64,000 nt of DNA from Fundidesulfovibrio agrisoli. GTDB lineage: Bacteria > Desulfobacterota > Desulfovibrionia > Desulfovibrionales > Desulfovibrionaceae. The DNA lies in contig NZ_JAKZKX010000004.1 in assembly GCF_022808715.1 (NCBI RefSeq), positions 1 to 64,000 of the forward strand. Direction: 5' to 3'. A program made the translations under genes and the position numbers. Under the pieces are notes generated by a model. It saw nothing but the letters and a program-made list of their open reading frames with translations. It was not told the origin of the DNA and did not search any database. Shown piece by piece: positions 26,945 through 36,548 of this stretch; within the stretch, counting starts at the first letter, position 1; every line of letters starts with the position of its first letter.

Positions 26945-27955
26945 CTAAATATTGTACCTGTCCGCCTTGTAGAGCCGCAGGTTCTCCGGGTCGGTGAACC
27001 AGGCCGCGGTCTCGGCCAGGCCGCGCCGGAAGCCCTCCAGCCCGCCGTATTCCGGCTGCCAACCCGCCACGCGCAGGGCCTTGGCGTTGTCCGCCCAGAG
27101 GCGCTCCACCTCGCTCTTGGCCGGGCGCAGGCGCTCCTGGTCGCAGAGCACCTCCACGTCCGCGCCCATGACCTCGGCGATCAGGCGCACGGTGTCCCCG
27201 ATGGAGACCTCGAAATTGGAGCCCACGTTGACCACCTCGCCCACGGCCGCGTCCGCCTGGGCCACGGCCACGAACCCGCCCACGGTGTCGGCCACGAAGT
27301 TGAAGTCCCTGGTGGGGTGCAGCGCGCCGAGCTTGATGGATCGGCTGCCGCCCGCGATCTGGGTGATGACGGTGGGGATCACCGCCCTGGCCGACTGGCG
27401 CGGGCCGTAGGTGTTGAAGGGCCGGATCACGCTCACCGGGGTCTCGAAGGAGGAATAAAACGACAGGGCGATCTGGTCCGCCCCGATCTTGGAGGCCGAA
27501 TAGGGCGACTGGCCCTGGAGGGGATGCTCCTCGGTGATGGGCACGAAGCGGGCCGTGCCGTAGACCTCGCTGGTTGAGGTGTGCACCACGCGGGCGACGC
27601 CCAGGTCCCGCGCGGCCTGGACCACGTTGAGCGTGCCCTTCACGTTGGTGTCCACGTAGGTGTCGGGCGAATGGTAGGAGTAGGGGATGGCGATGAGCGC
27701 GGCCAGGTGCAGCACCACGTCGCAGCCGCGCATGGCGGTGCGCACGCCGTTGGGGTCGCGGATGTCGCCCGCGAACACGTCCAGGCTCCTGCGGATCTCG
27801 GCGGGCGAGGAGTCCAGCCAGCCCCAGGAGTTGAAGGAGTTGTAGAGCACGAAGGCCCGCACGTCGCAGCCCATGCGCACCAGGCGCTCGGTGAGGTGCG
27901 AGCCGATGAAGCCGTCGGCCCCGGTGACCAGGATTTTCTTGCCAGCAAGCTGCAT
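26945..27955 (-). CDS. legB: LegB-like NAD-dependent 4,6-dehydratase
   Basis: 336 residues, extended SDR fold. Motifs: NAD-binding GADGFIGSHL (about 11-20), catalytic TSTSEVYG, and YSASKIGAD (YxxxK). The YNSFNSWGWLD segment near residue 40 is characteristic of LegB/UDP- or GDP-GlcNAc 4,6-dehydratases. It makes the 4-keto-6-deoxy sugar that LegC aminates. ATG 27955 is at the start of homology; an upstream in-frame ATG at 28024 would add a low-complexity leader. Confidence 0.9.
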   Translation of the reverse strand: MQLAGKKILVTGADGFIGSHLTERLVRMGCDVRAFVLYNSFNSWGWLDSSPAEIRRSLDVFAGDIRDPNGVRTAMRGCDVVLHLAALIAIPYSYHSPDTYVDTNVKGTLNVVQAARDLGVARVVHTSTSEVYGTARFVPITEEHPLQGQSPYSASKIGADQIALSFYSSFETPVSVIRPFNTYGPRQSARAVIPTVITQIAGGSRSIKLGALHPTRDFNFVADTVGGFVAVAQADAAVGEVVNVGSNFEVSIGDTVRLIAEVMGADVEVLCDQERLRPAKSEVERLWADNAKALRVAGWQPEYGGLEGFRRGLAETAAWFTDPENLRLYKADRYNI

Positions 27956-28050
27956 ACGCGTCCCGCCCGTTTTGTGGCCGCCCCCGCGTCCCCGGAGTTC
28001 GCCCCAGGGGGATGCGTGCGCCATGAAGACCGTTGAGGGTGATTCCCGCG

Positions 28051-28812
28051 CTAAAGGGTCCAGCCGTCGTCCACCACGATGTTCTGCCCGTTCACGTAGG
28101 CCGAGGCATCGGACAGCAGGTATACGATAGTGCCCATGATGTCATCGGGGTCGAGCATGCCCTTGCTCATGCCGTGGCGGTTGTAGGCCGCCAGGAATGC
28201 CTCGGGTTGGGCGTCCAGGATGCCGCCGGGGCTCAGGCAGTTGTAGCGGATACCGTTGCCCCTGAAATACTTGGCGAAGTATTTCGCCAGATGCTGGAGC
28301 GCCGCCTTGATGGCCGCGTATTCCACGGGCATGGTCATGGGCGTGCCGTCGTAGATTTCGAAGCGCGGGGCCATCACCCCGTAAATCGAGGAGAGGAACA
28401 CCACGTTGCCCCCGCCCTGGGCCTTGAAGGCCAGGCTGAAGCGCTGCGCCGCCAGGAAGTAGCCCCCCAGGTGCAGGGAGACGTTCTCGCTGAAGTCGGC
28501 GTAGGTGACGTCCTCCAGCTTGCGGCCGTAGTTCTTGTTGCGGGGGTAGGCTGTGCAGACCAGGGCGTCGATGCGCCCGCGCAGGCCTGTGACCTGGGCG
28601 ACGGCCTCGTCCAGGGAGGTGGCGCTGGTCATGTCCACCTGATGGCAGGAAATTTTGTCCGCTGGAAACTCAGCTGCGACAGCCTCGGCCCGGGCCAGGT
28701 CGAAGTCGGCGATGGCCGCGTTGCCGCCTTCGCCCAGCACGGCCGCGACGATCCTGCGGCCCAGAAGGCCCGCGCCGCCCAGCACCACCACGGTCTTGTC
28801 CTTGAGCATCAT
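28051..28812 (-). CDS. SDR-family oxidoreductase (PtmA-type)
   Basis: 253 residues, classical short-chain dehydrogenase. GGAGLLGRRI binds the dinucleotide, SSIYG carries the catalytic Ser, and YAAIKAALQ the YxxxK pair. The C terminus NGQNIVVDDGWTL is typical. SDRs of this kind (PtmA) accompany legionaminic acid genes in flagellar loci. The leader upstream is a 512-base repeat-rich gap; downstream, LegB starts 95 bases on. Confidence 0.8.
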   Translation of the reverse strand: MMLKDKTVVVLGGAGLLGRRIVAAVLGEGGNAAIADFDLARAEAVAAEFPADKISCHQVDMTSATSLDEAVAQVTGLRGRIDALVCTAYPRNKNYGRKLEDVTYADFSENVSLHLGGYFLAAQRFSLAFKAQGGGNVVFLSSIYGVMAPRFEIYDGTPMTMPVEYAAIKAALQHLAKYFAKYFRGNGIRYNCLSPGGILDAQPEAFLAAYNRHGMSKGMLDPDDIMGTIVYLLSDASAYVNGQNIVVDDGWTL

Positions 28813-28914
28813 ATTGAATCCTTGCTTCGTCTCACGCCGTCCGGCGGAAATTTTACGTATCATGGGCCGAAGGCTCTTTCGGAGCGGTTTGCAACCCCAC
28901 CCACCGGTTTCGGA

Positions 28915-29033
28915 TTCTTGTTCAGCCGAGCATCACGCGGGACGGGCTCGCGTTCTTGTCCAGCCGCCCCGCCGCTATGAGCCACAGCAGGTCAGGCCAT
29001 CACGTGGGGCGACTTAGCGTTCTTGTTCAGCCG
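28915..29033 (+). repeat. three spaced copies of TTCTTGTTCAGCCG
   Basis: Copies at 28915-28928, 28953-28966 (one mismatch) and 29020-29033. The third directly precedes element B copy 2, and a similar AGCGTTCATG stretch precedes copy 1 on the minus strand (about 26840), so this motif seems to be the 5' part of the element B family. The first two may be remnants of lost copies. Confidence 0.6.
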
Positions 29034-29055
29034 ACCTGCCGCCGTGAACCGCGCT

Positions 29056-29146
29056 GGCTCCGCTCTGGGCCTGCTCCGGGCCGGGCATGACGATATTCTT
29101 CAAATATATCGGCTTGCCCGGCCCGGAGCAGGCCCAGGGCGGAGCC
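29056..29146 (+). repeat. long hairpin element B, copy 2
   Basis: Arms of 31 bases (29056-29086 and 29116-29146) are complementary at 30 positions; the odd pair is G-U on the plus strand. The 29-base interior holds GATATTCTTCAAATATATC (29092-29110), identical to copy 1. The flanking base pair is C-G here and G-C in copy 1. It is antisense to the surrounding operon. Confidence 0.9.
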
Positions 29147-29240
29147 TACAACCAACGGAAGCATCTGCGGTTCCGGTACGGCGAAATAAGTCATCCCGGC
29201 GCTGCGGAGGCCCGGCCCGGAGACTACAGCCAACGGGAAG

Positions 29241-29276
29241 CCTCCGGCGGCCAACGGGCTGCGCCCTTTGGAATCC
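29241..29276. repeat. intergenic palindromic repeat A, copy 2
   Basis: Reverse-complement copy of the A unit (CCTCCGGCGGCCAACGGG...CCCTTTGGAATCC), located 49 bases after the stop of the HemL-like gene in the transcription direction. Confidence 0.75.
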
Positions 29277-29324
29277 CAATATATGCCCCGGGGGGCGCGT
29301 GCGGCCCCCGGGGCAATAGAAAAC

Positions 29325-30632
<1,308 letters not shown>

Positions 30633-30636
30633 GGCT

Positions 30637-31419
30637 TTATGCCTTCTCGGCGGAGCTCGCGCTTTCCTGTTCGCGTTCGCTGTTGAAGTTGGCCCAGTAT
30701 TCCTCCACGCGCGTGGCGTTGAGGCGGGTGAGGCCGCCCGCGAGCATGTGCCCCACGATCTCGGCGGCGGTGGCCTTGGCCACGCACGGCCCCATGCCCT
30801 CGATCACGGCGCGGAAGAGGTCGGCGTCCTCGGCGTAGTCCAGGGTGAGGCGCACGGCGTCGCTGTTGCCGGGCACGGTGAAGGTGACGGTCTCGAAGCG
30901 GTCGAAGTCGAAGATGCGGCCCCAGCCGGTCTCAAGCTGCTCGCCGTGGTGGCCCTCCAGGCTGTCGGCCAGCATGCCGGCCGCGTAGCCCCAGGCGTTC
31001 ATGCCGAAGGGCAGGCCCTCGGTCTTCACGCCGGGCGCGCCCTGGGCCAGGCCGTCGTACACGGCGCGCATGGCCTCGGGCGCGCAGAGCACGTCGTCGC
31101 CGTCCACGGAGACTATCGCCGAGAGCTTCAGGGCCTGGGCCGCCTGCAGGTGGCGCAGGGGGATGTTGCCCTTGCTGCCCGCGAACACCGTGACGCCCTG
31201 GGCCTCGAAGGCCTTGAGGGCCTCGTTGTCGGGCTCCGGCGTGGTGGCGATGACCACTACGGCCCGGCCCGTGGCCAGCTCGGAGGCGAACTCCCCCTGG
31301 ATGCGCCAGAGCAGCCAGTGCAGGAAGGGGCGGCCCCCGGCCTCCAGCAGGTGCTTGCGCTTGAGCCGGGTGGAGCCCAGCCTGGCAGTGACCAGAATGC
31401 CGATGGTGCCGGTATTCAT
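30637..31419 (-). CDS. NeuA/SpsF-like cytidylyltransferase
   Basis: 260 residues. The N terminus ILVTARLGSTRLKRKHLLEAGGRP matches the CMP-acid sugar transferase family (NeuA/KdsB/SpsF), with a DGDD metal-binding region near residue 105. It may activate the nonulosonic acid with CTP (LegF role), since no other clear NeuA is present. Its SpsF-like features leave a different acid sugar possible. Only 3 bases separate it from the preceding gene. Confidence 0.75.
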   Translation of the reverse strand: MNTGTIGILVTARLGSTRLKRKHLLEAGGRPFLHWLLWRIQGEFASELATGRAVVVIATTPEPDNEALKAFEAQGVTVFAGSKGNIPLRHLQAAQALKLSAIVSVDGDDVLCAPEAMRAVYDGLAQGAPGVKTEGLPFGMNAWGYAAGMLADSLEGHHGEQLETGWGRIFDFDRFETVTFTVPGNSDAVRLTLDYAEDADLFRAVIEGMGPCVAKATAAEIVGHMLAGGLTRLNATRVEEYWANFNSEREQESASSAEKA

Positions 31420-31422
31420 GGC

Positions 31423-32451
31423 TCAGCCCGCGAAGTCGATGGGCACGAAGCGGGATTCCCGGTCGGCCTGTTCGATGGCGAAGAGGGTCTTGAGCACCTG
31501 GTGGTCGCGCTCCATGGTGTTCACGAAGGAGCCTTCGCCGCGCACGGCCTTGAGGAAGCAGGCCACCTCGTCGATGTACATGTTCTCGCCGATGTTGGCG
31601 TTGTAGCCTTCCTGGGCCTTGCCCATGCTGTAGGGGATGGTCTCCCAGGCGTTGGCGGCGGGGTCGAAGATCTTGATGGCGTTCTCGTCCCAGTCCCAGC
31701 GGAGCTGCTTGGCCTCGCCGTTGATGACCATGCGCCTGGTGGCCGCGCGGGAGACAACGTCCACGCAGAGGTTCAGCATGAAGTCGCCGTAGTCCAGCAG
31801 GGCGTTGTAGGTGTCGTCGATGCCCTCGGCCCCCTCGATCTCGATGGTCTTGCGGAACATGCCCGCCACGCGCTTGGGGAAGCCCAGCACGTCAACCAAC
31901 CAGGTCAGCTCGAAGGGCACGATCTCGCGCCCGCCGCCCGTGGCCGGGTTGGAGACGTAGTACTCTCGCACGTGCTCGTAGGTGTGCCAGTCCGGCAGGT
32001 ACTGGCCGGAGTGGTAGAGGATGTTGGAGATCTTTCCGAGCTTCCCCTCGCGGATGATGGCGGCCACGGTCTGGATGGCGGGGTGGAAGTACAGCGTGGA
32101 GGACGGCGCGGCCACGATGCCCGCCTGGTTGCACAGGGCGATGACCTCCTCCATGTCGGTGTCCACCACGCTGGCCTCCACGAAGAAGGGCAGGCGCAAG
32201 GCGGCGGCCTTCTTCATGTAGATGTGGTGCGCGTCGGGCGGCACGGAGATGATGAGGGCGTCGGGCTTGTGGGCGGCCACGGCCTTGTCGAAGTCGTCGT
32301 AGGTGGCGACGCCGTGCAGGGAGGCGGCCTCCTCGCGGCGGTCCTGGCGGGTGTCGAAGCCGGCGATGTCCGCCGGGGCGAAGTCGAGGGCCTTGAGGCA
32401 GCGGATGCGGCGTTTGCCCATGGACCCCAGTCCGATGACGAGCGCTTTCAT
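31423..32451 (-). CDS. Gfo/Idh/MocA-family oxidoreductase (1 of 3)
   Basis: 342 residues. An N-terminal Rossmann domain (ALVIGLGSMGKRRIRCL; SVPPDAHHIYMKKA) and a C-terminal alpha/beta dehydrogenase domain with the WHTYEHVREYY and GGGREIVPFELTWLVDVLG segments. Start at 32451 behind GAGGA. It probably oxidises or reduces a nucleotide- or free sugar. Two more family members lie directly upstream. Confidence 0.83.
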   Translation of the reverse strand: MKALVIGLGSMGKRRIRCLKALDFAPADIAGFDTRQDRREEAASLHGVATYDDFDKAVAAHKPDALIISVPPDAHHIYMKKAAALRLPFFVEASVVDTDMEEVIALCNQAGIVAAPSSTLYFHPAIQTVAAIIREGKLGKISNILYHSGQYLPDWHTYEHVREYYVSNPATGGGREIVPFELTWLVDVLGFPKRVAGMFRKTIEIEGAEGIDDTYNALLDYGDFMLNLCVDVVSRAATRRMVINGEAKQLRWDWDENAIKIFDPAANAWETIPYSMGKAQEGYNANIGENMYIDEVACFLKAVRGEGSFVNTMERDHQVLKTLFAIEQADRESRFVPIDFAG

Positions 32452-32493
32452 GGAAATATCCTCCCTCACGCGGGGTGTGGCGTAAGCGTCGCG

Positions 32494-33441
32494 TCAGTTG
32501 GCGGCGCGACCGCACATGGTGTCGTACACGTTCATGCGCCTGGCCTGCTCCTCGATGGTGCAGAAATCCTCCAGGCGGCCTTCCAGAAAATTGCGGACCT
32601 CCAGGTAGAGGCCGGGCTTGAATTCGGTGTCCAGGGCGTCGTCGATCTCCACGCGGTTCACGGCCACGGAGCCGATCTCCTGCACGTGGAGCTGCTCCAT
32701 GGGACGGAAGATGTAGCGCCGTTTGGCCGTGAGCACCTCCACGCCCCAGCGGCCGGGAGCCGCCCAGTTGGCGTGGTAGGAGAAGGGCGCGCCGCCCTTG
32801 GCCAGGCCCGCGCCTGCGAACACGGCGCAGTCCGGGTGCCAGTCCAGCGTGCCGGAGGTGAAGCAGGCGATCTTCTCGGGCGCGCCGCCCAGGAAAAAGG
32901 CCGTGTCCACCACGTGGGAGGAGTTGGCCAGGAACCAGTTGGCCATCACCTCGGCGGGCTTCTTGAGGGTTGCGATCACGTGGCTCCACTCGGTGAACTC
33001 GAACATGAAAGAGGTGGGGCCGCCGTCCTCCGCGATCATCCTGCGCGCGGCCAGCACCGGGGCGTAGAAGCGCCGGTTGTAGCCCAGCACCACGTCGGCC
33101 CGCAGGCTCGCGGCCAGGGCCGCCACCTCGCGCACCTGGGCGGAGTCCACTCCGCCGGGCTTTTCCAGCAGAATCTTGCGCACGCCCGCGCGCAGCAGGG
33201 CCTTGGCCGTGGGGGCAAGCTGCTCCACTCCCACGCTCACCACGGCGGCGTCCGGCAGCTTGGCGCCCGAGGCGATATGGGCATCCAGCCCGCCCTGGAC
33301 CACGGGCACGCCCGTGGCCTCCTCGAAGGCCTTGGCCGAGGCCGCGCCGCGCCCCACCACCGTGGTGGGGGCCTCCAGGGCCTTGAGGGCCTTCATGTAG
33401 TCCTGGGCCATGAGGCCCGAACCGATAAGCCATATGGACAT
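32494..33441 (-). CDS. Gfo/Idh/MocA-family oxidoreductase (2 of 3)
   Basis: 315 residues. It begins MSIWLIGSGLMAQDYMKAL, a Rossmann start with a degenerate glycine motif, and has LLEKPGG (the family EKP signature) near residue 95 and GYNRRFYAP. ATG 33441 marks the start of homology; the frame stays open upstream but codes for nothing similar. It is 42 bases upstream of the next Gfo/Idh gene. Confidence 0.8.
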   Translation of the reverse strand: MSIWLIGSGLMAQDYMKALKALEAPTTVVGRGAASAKAFEEATGVPVVQGGLDAHIASGAKLPDAAVVSVGVEQLAPTAKALLRAGVRKILLEKPGGVDSAQVREVAALAASLRADVVLGYNRRFYAPVLAARRMIAEDGGPTSFMFEFTEWSHVIATLKKPAEVMANWFLANSSHVVDTAFFLGGAPEKIACFTSGTLDWHPDCAVFAGAGLAKGGAPFSYHANWAAPGRWGVEVLTAKRRYIFRPMEQLHVQEIGSVAVNRVEIDDALDTEFKPGLYLEVRNFLEGRLEDFCTIEEQARRMNVYDTMCGRAAN

Positions 33442-33458
33442 GGTGGTTTCCTTCTCGA

Positions 33459-34424
33459 TCAGGTGATGGGGCAGCTCAGGGTGGAGCGGCCGCATTTGCG
33501 CAGGTGGCCCAGCAGGGCGTCCAGCATGCCGGTGTGCAGCAAGGCCGAGGCCTCGTAGTCCGGCAGCTCGCAGCGGCCCTCGGCCAGGATCAGTTCCAGG
33601 AACAGGTGGGAGAGCTCGCTCTGGTAGGGCAGGCGCACCTCCAGGGCTTCGGGCTTCCAGCCGTTCTCCGCCCGGCGGACCGTGCCGCTGGCGTAAATCT
33701 CGTCGATGACGGCCGAGGCGCGCTCGCCCAGGATGTTCAGCACCGGCGGCGCGGAGGAGCCCGCCCGCGCGTGCAGCGCGACCTCGGTGCCCCCGGCGCT
33801 TTGGGCCGTGAGCGTGCCGGAGAATTCGATGTAGCCCTTGCGGGAGCTTTCGTGGATCCGGCAATCCAGCCCGGAGGCGTCCCAGGTGAAGCGGGTCTCG
33901 CCGGAGAGGTAGGCTGCCAGGTCCGCGAAATGCACGGCGTTGCAGCCCAGGCCCCACATGCCGCCTTGCTGCGCCACGCGCACCGGCCCGCCCAGTATGG
34001 GCCTCAGCTCCTTGTAGAGCGGGTACATGCGGCGCGGGCAGTTGACCCAGGCCGGGATTTGCCTGGAGGCCAGCAGCTCGCCCACGGAGGCGTAGTCCTC
34101 GATGCGGGTGAAGAGCACCTTCTCGAATACGACGGCCCCCACGCCGCAGCGGGCGAGCAGCTCGCTCGCGACGGCCGCGCGCGGCCCGGAGGAGGTGGCG
34201 ATCACGGCGGCCTCGTAGTCCTTCCCGGCGGGGATATCCGGCAGGAAATTCGCCTTGGAGGCGCTGGAGGCGGCCACCTCCTGGAAGCGCGAACGGGCCA
34301 CGTCCAGGGATTCGGGGGAGGGGTCCACCACGTCTATGTCCAGCGCGCGGGCGGAGCGCGCCAGGCCTTGCAGATGCCTGCTGCCCAACTGGCCCGCGCC
34401 GATGAGGATTATTTTGTGCGCCAT
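33459..34424 (-). CDS. Gfo/Idh/MocA-family oxidoreductase (3 of 3)
   Basis: 321 residues. N-terminal IILIGAGQLGSRHLQGL, then VVFEKVLF (EKx variant of the EKP motif) and WVNCPRRMYPLYKEL. The frame continues far upstream, but the gene begins at ATG 34424. The weaker EKP motif suggests a specialised substrate. It follows the 34463 gene by 38 bases and precedes the second Gfo/Idh gene by 17. Confidence 0.8.
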   Translation of the reverse strand: MAHKIILIGAGQLGSRHLQGLARSARALDIDVVDPSPESLDVARSRFQEVAASSASKANFLPDIPAGKDYEAAVIATSSGPRAAVASELLARCGVGAVVFEKVLFTRIEDYASVGELLASRQIPAWVNCPRRMYPLYKELRPILGGPVRVAQQGGMWGLGCNAVHFADLAAYLSGETRFTWDASGLDCRIHESSRKGYIEFSGTLTAQSAGGTEVALHARAGSSAPPVLNILGERASAVIDEIYASGTVRRAENGWKPEALEVRLPYQSELSHLFLELILAEGRCELPDYEASALLHTGMLDALLGHLRKCGRSTLSCPIT

Positions 34425-34462
34425 GTATGTGATTCCTGTGTGCTTTCGTTTCGTGAGGAGTG

Positions 34463-35566
34463 TCAGGCGGCCCCGCCGGTGAATTCCTCGGCCACGGCCT
34501 TGAGGCGCTTCAGATAGCCCGGCTCGGTGTGGCCGATCATGGCGGTCAGATAGCGTTGCAGGCGCTTCTGGCCCATGGCCTTGAAACCGGGGGCAAGGGC
34601 GCGGGTCAGGGCCTGGTCGAAGTCGTCGCCCCAGCCCAGCATGACGGCGGGGCTTAAGTCGAAAAAGGGGTGGTCGATGGGCGGGTCGCGCAGGATGAGC
34701 GCGGGCAGCCCGACCATCATGGCCTTGAGCGAGGTGTAGGACATCACGGAGATGGTGGCGTCCGAGGCGGCCAGCATTTCCTCGTCGGACTCGCCCGGCA
34801 GGGAGAGCTTGGCGTTGGGGTGGCGCAGCAGCCCGGCCATGTCCCAGGACTTGTGGCGCGGGTGCGGCTTCACCGCGAAGACGGTGCCGGGGTTGTTCCG
34901 CACGGTCTTCTGGATGAGCTGCGCGAACCTGAGCCCGGTCTCCTCGTCGTGGGGCAGGAAGATGGAGACCACCGGGGCTTCCTGGCCCATGCCGGCCCGC
35001 TCGCGGAGCTTGGCGGCGAGCTCCTGCCTGCGCTCCATGACCGCCTGCATGCGGTCGAAATCGTAGCAGCCCACAACGCGCATTTCGGCCTTGGAGCCGT
35101 TGCGGCGGCAGATGTCGGCCCAGAACTCGCTCCAGACCGCCAGCACGTCGCAGGACTCGGCACCGTAGATCTTGGGGCGCTCCCCTGGGAAGCCCTCGTG
35201 CAGGTTCAGGAAGGCGGGCTGCACCGTGAGCAGCTTGATGCCGTATTTCTTGGCCGCTGCCGCGGCGATGATGTGCACGTCCAGGGCGTCGGAGGGCGAA
35301 ATGAGGATTTCGGGGCGCACGGTGGCCAGGTAGCGGTCCAGCTCGACAAAGAGGGCCTCGGTGTCGTCCATGCCCCTGTAGACGGTGTTCGCTGTATAGA
35401 GCGAAGCGCTTGGGTATTCGCCGGGGGGATAGTCCCAGGAGGTGTGGATGCTCGTATCCCGGATGACCAGATAATGACAGGCCACGTCGGTCCATTGGCG
35501 GGCCATGTCCACGAACAGCTTGTGGGAAAAGTAGTCGTAGGTGGGTATGAAGGCGACGGTTTTCAA
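34463..35566 (-). CDS. GT-B-like protein, CDP-glycerol transferase/epimerase superfamily
   Basis: About 367 residues if it starts at TTG 35566 (GAGG 5 bases upstream, homologous-looking KTVAFIPTYDYF follows); ATG 35644 would add 26 charged residues. The C-terminal half has FAVKPHPRHKSWD and SVMSYTSLKAMMVGLPAL, as in polyglycerol-phosphate or polysialyl-type transferases. The acceptor is unknown. The 155-base gap upstream is AT-rich and could hold an internal promoter. Confidence 0.62.
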   Translation of the reverse strand: MKTVAFIPTYDYFSHKLFVDMARQWTDVACHYLVIRDTSIHTSWDYPPGEYPSASLYTANTVYRGMDDTEALFVELDRYLATVRPEILISPSDALDVHIIAAAAAKKYGIKLLTVQPAFLNLHEGFPGERPKIYGAESCDVLAVWSEFWADICRRNGSKAEMRVVGCYDFDRMQAVMERRQELAAKLRERAGMGQEAPVVSIFLPHDEETGLRFAQLIQKTVRNNPGTVFAVKPHPRHKSWDMAGLLRHPNAKLSLPGESDEEMLAASDATISVMSYTSLKAMMVGLPALILRDPPIDHPFFDLSPAVMLGWGDDFDQALTRALAPGFKAMGQKRLQRYLTAMIGHTEPGYLKRLKAVAEEFTGGAA

Positions 35567-35721
35567 AGTGACCTCGGTGCTTTTCCCTTGGCGGGCCTGC
35601 GGCGCTCCCTGTGTGCCCCTGGCCCGTGCCTGTTTACTGGACAAACGGTATCGAATTCATGTGATACAAATAACATGCCAGCGCACGCCAATTCTGGGTC
35701 GGGCCGCGCCGGGCTTTGTCC

Positions 35722-36402
35722 TCAGCCCTTGGGGGCGAACATGCTGCGTGCGTTTTTGAGGTCCTCGTCGAAGTCCACCTCGATGCAGCGGTAGTCGGAG
35801 ACGTCCATGGGCACGAAGGTCACGCCGCGCTCGATCACCAGCTCCATGCCGCGCTCGAAGTAGTCCTTGTCGCCGCACTCGCGCAGGGCTTGGCGGAAGG
35901 CCTCCAGGTGGTGCGCGCCGATGGTGTTGATGCCCACGGCCTCGCCCAGGGGCTCGGCCACGGTCTTGGAGATCTCCACGATGCGCCCGCGCTCGTCGGT
36001 GCGGTACTTCACTTCCTCGTCGCCGCACTTCTTGCGGTCCACGGCCACCACGTTGCCGCCCCGGGCCATGATGTCGGCGATGATCTGCTCGTCGAAGACC
36101 ACGTCGCCGTTCAGCCAGAGGGTGTCCTCGCGCTCGATGTGCTCGAGCGCGCAGAGCAGGCTCTTGGAGGTGTTGGTCAGGTAGAACTCGGGGTTGTACT
36201 TGAAGAGGACGCTGGGGAAGTATTCCATGAGGATGGCCATCTTGAAGCCCACCACCACGATGATCTCCCGCAGGCCCTGCTCGCGCAGGATGCGGATCTG
36301 CCTGCCCATGATGGTTTCGCCCGTGGGCAGCTCGGAGAGCGCCTTGGGGAAGGGCCTGCCCAGCCTGCTGCCGACGCCCGCTGCGAGAATGACCGCTTTC
36401 AT
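35722..36402 (-). CDS. LicC-like sugar/choline-phosphate nucleotidyltransferase
   Basis: 226 residues. Nucleotidyltransferase signature VILAAGVGSRLGRPFPKAL, with WLNGDVVFDE as the metal-binding strand and VDFDEDL near the end. The size and layout resemble phosphocholine cytidylyltransferase LicC and other small CTP-dependent transferases. GAGG lies 5 bases before the ATG. It may make the CDP-activated donor for the TagF-like transferase encoded just upstream. Confidence 0.77.
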   Translation of the reverse strand: MKAVILAAGVGSRLGRPFPKALSELPTGETIMGRQIRILREQGLREIIVVVGFKMAILMEYFPSVLFKYNPEFYLTNTSKSLLCALEHIEREDTLWLNGDVVFDEQIIADIMARGGNVVAVDRKKCGDEEVKYRTDERGRIVEISKTVAEPLGEAVGINTIGAHHLEAFRQALRECGDKDYFERGMELVIERGVTFVPMDVSDYRCIEVDFDEDLKNARSMFAPKG

Positions 36403-36500
36403 AGTTGCCTCGCGAGTTTATGGTTGGAAAATTGGTTCCACGCCGCCGCTCCGGTTCAAGGAGAACGGCTGGAGAAACGGAAGCACTCTGCGATAATGGG

Positions 36501-36536
36501 GGATTCCAAAGGGCGCAGCCCTTTGGCCGCCGGAGG
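36501..36536. repeat. intergenic palindromic repeat A, copy 3
   Basis: GGATTCCAAAGGGCGCAGCCCTTTGGCC-type unit with an 8-bp CCAAAGGG/CCCTTTGG stem, 13 bases past the stop of the TagF-like gene in the transcription direction. See copies at 26883 and 29241. Confidence 0.75.
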
Positions 36537-36548
36537 CCCCCAACTCCT

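Larger units (their letters stand above)
28813..29324. other. 512-base repeat-rich gap between the HemL-like and SDR genes
   Basis: No gene is supported. It contains three copies of a TTCTTGTTCAGCCG unit (28915, 28953, 29020), hairpin element B copy 2 (29056-29146), a degraded piece of its right arm near 29205-29240, and repeat A copy 2 (29241-29276). It separates two parts of the glycan locus and may hold a promoter, but none could be recognised. Confidence 0.6.

Noticed and set aside
30637-31419. Assigning this gene as a definite legionaminate CMP-synthetase (LegF)
   Set aside because: The family signature is clear, but it is in the Gfo/Idh block rather than the Leg block and resembles SpsF, so another acid sugar is possible.
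33459-35495. A 678-residue reading frame extending the third Gfo/Idh gene upstream
   Set aside because: Homology starts only at ATG 34424. The upstream half is a frame-shifted shadow of the 34463 gene.
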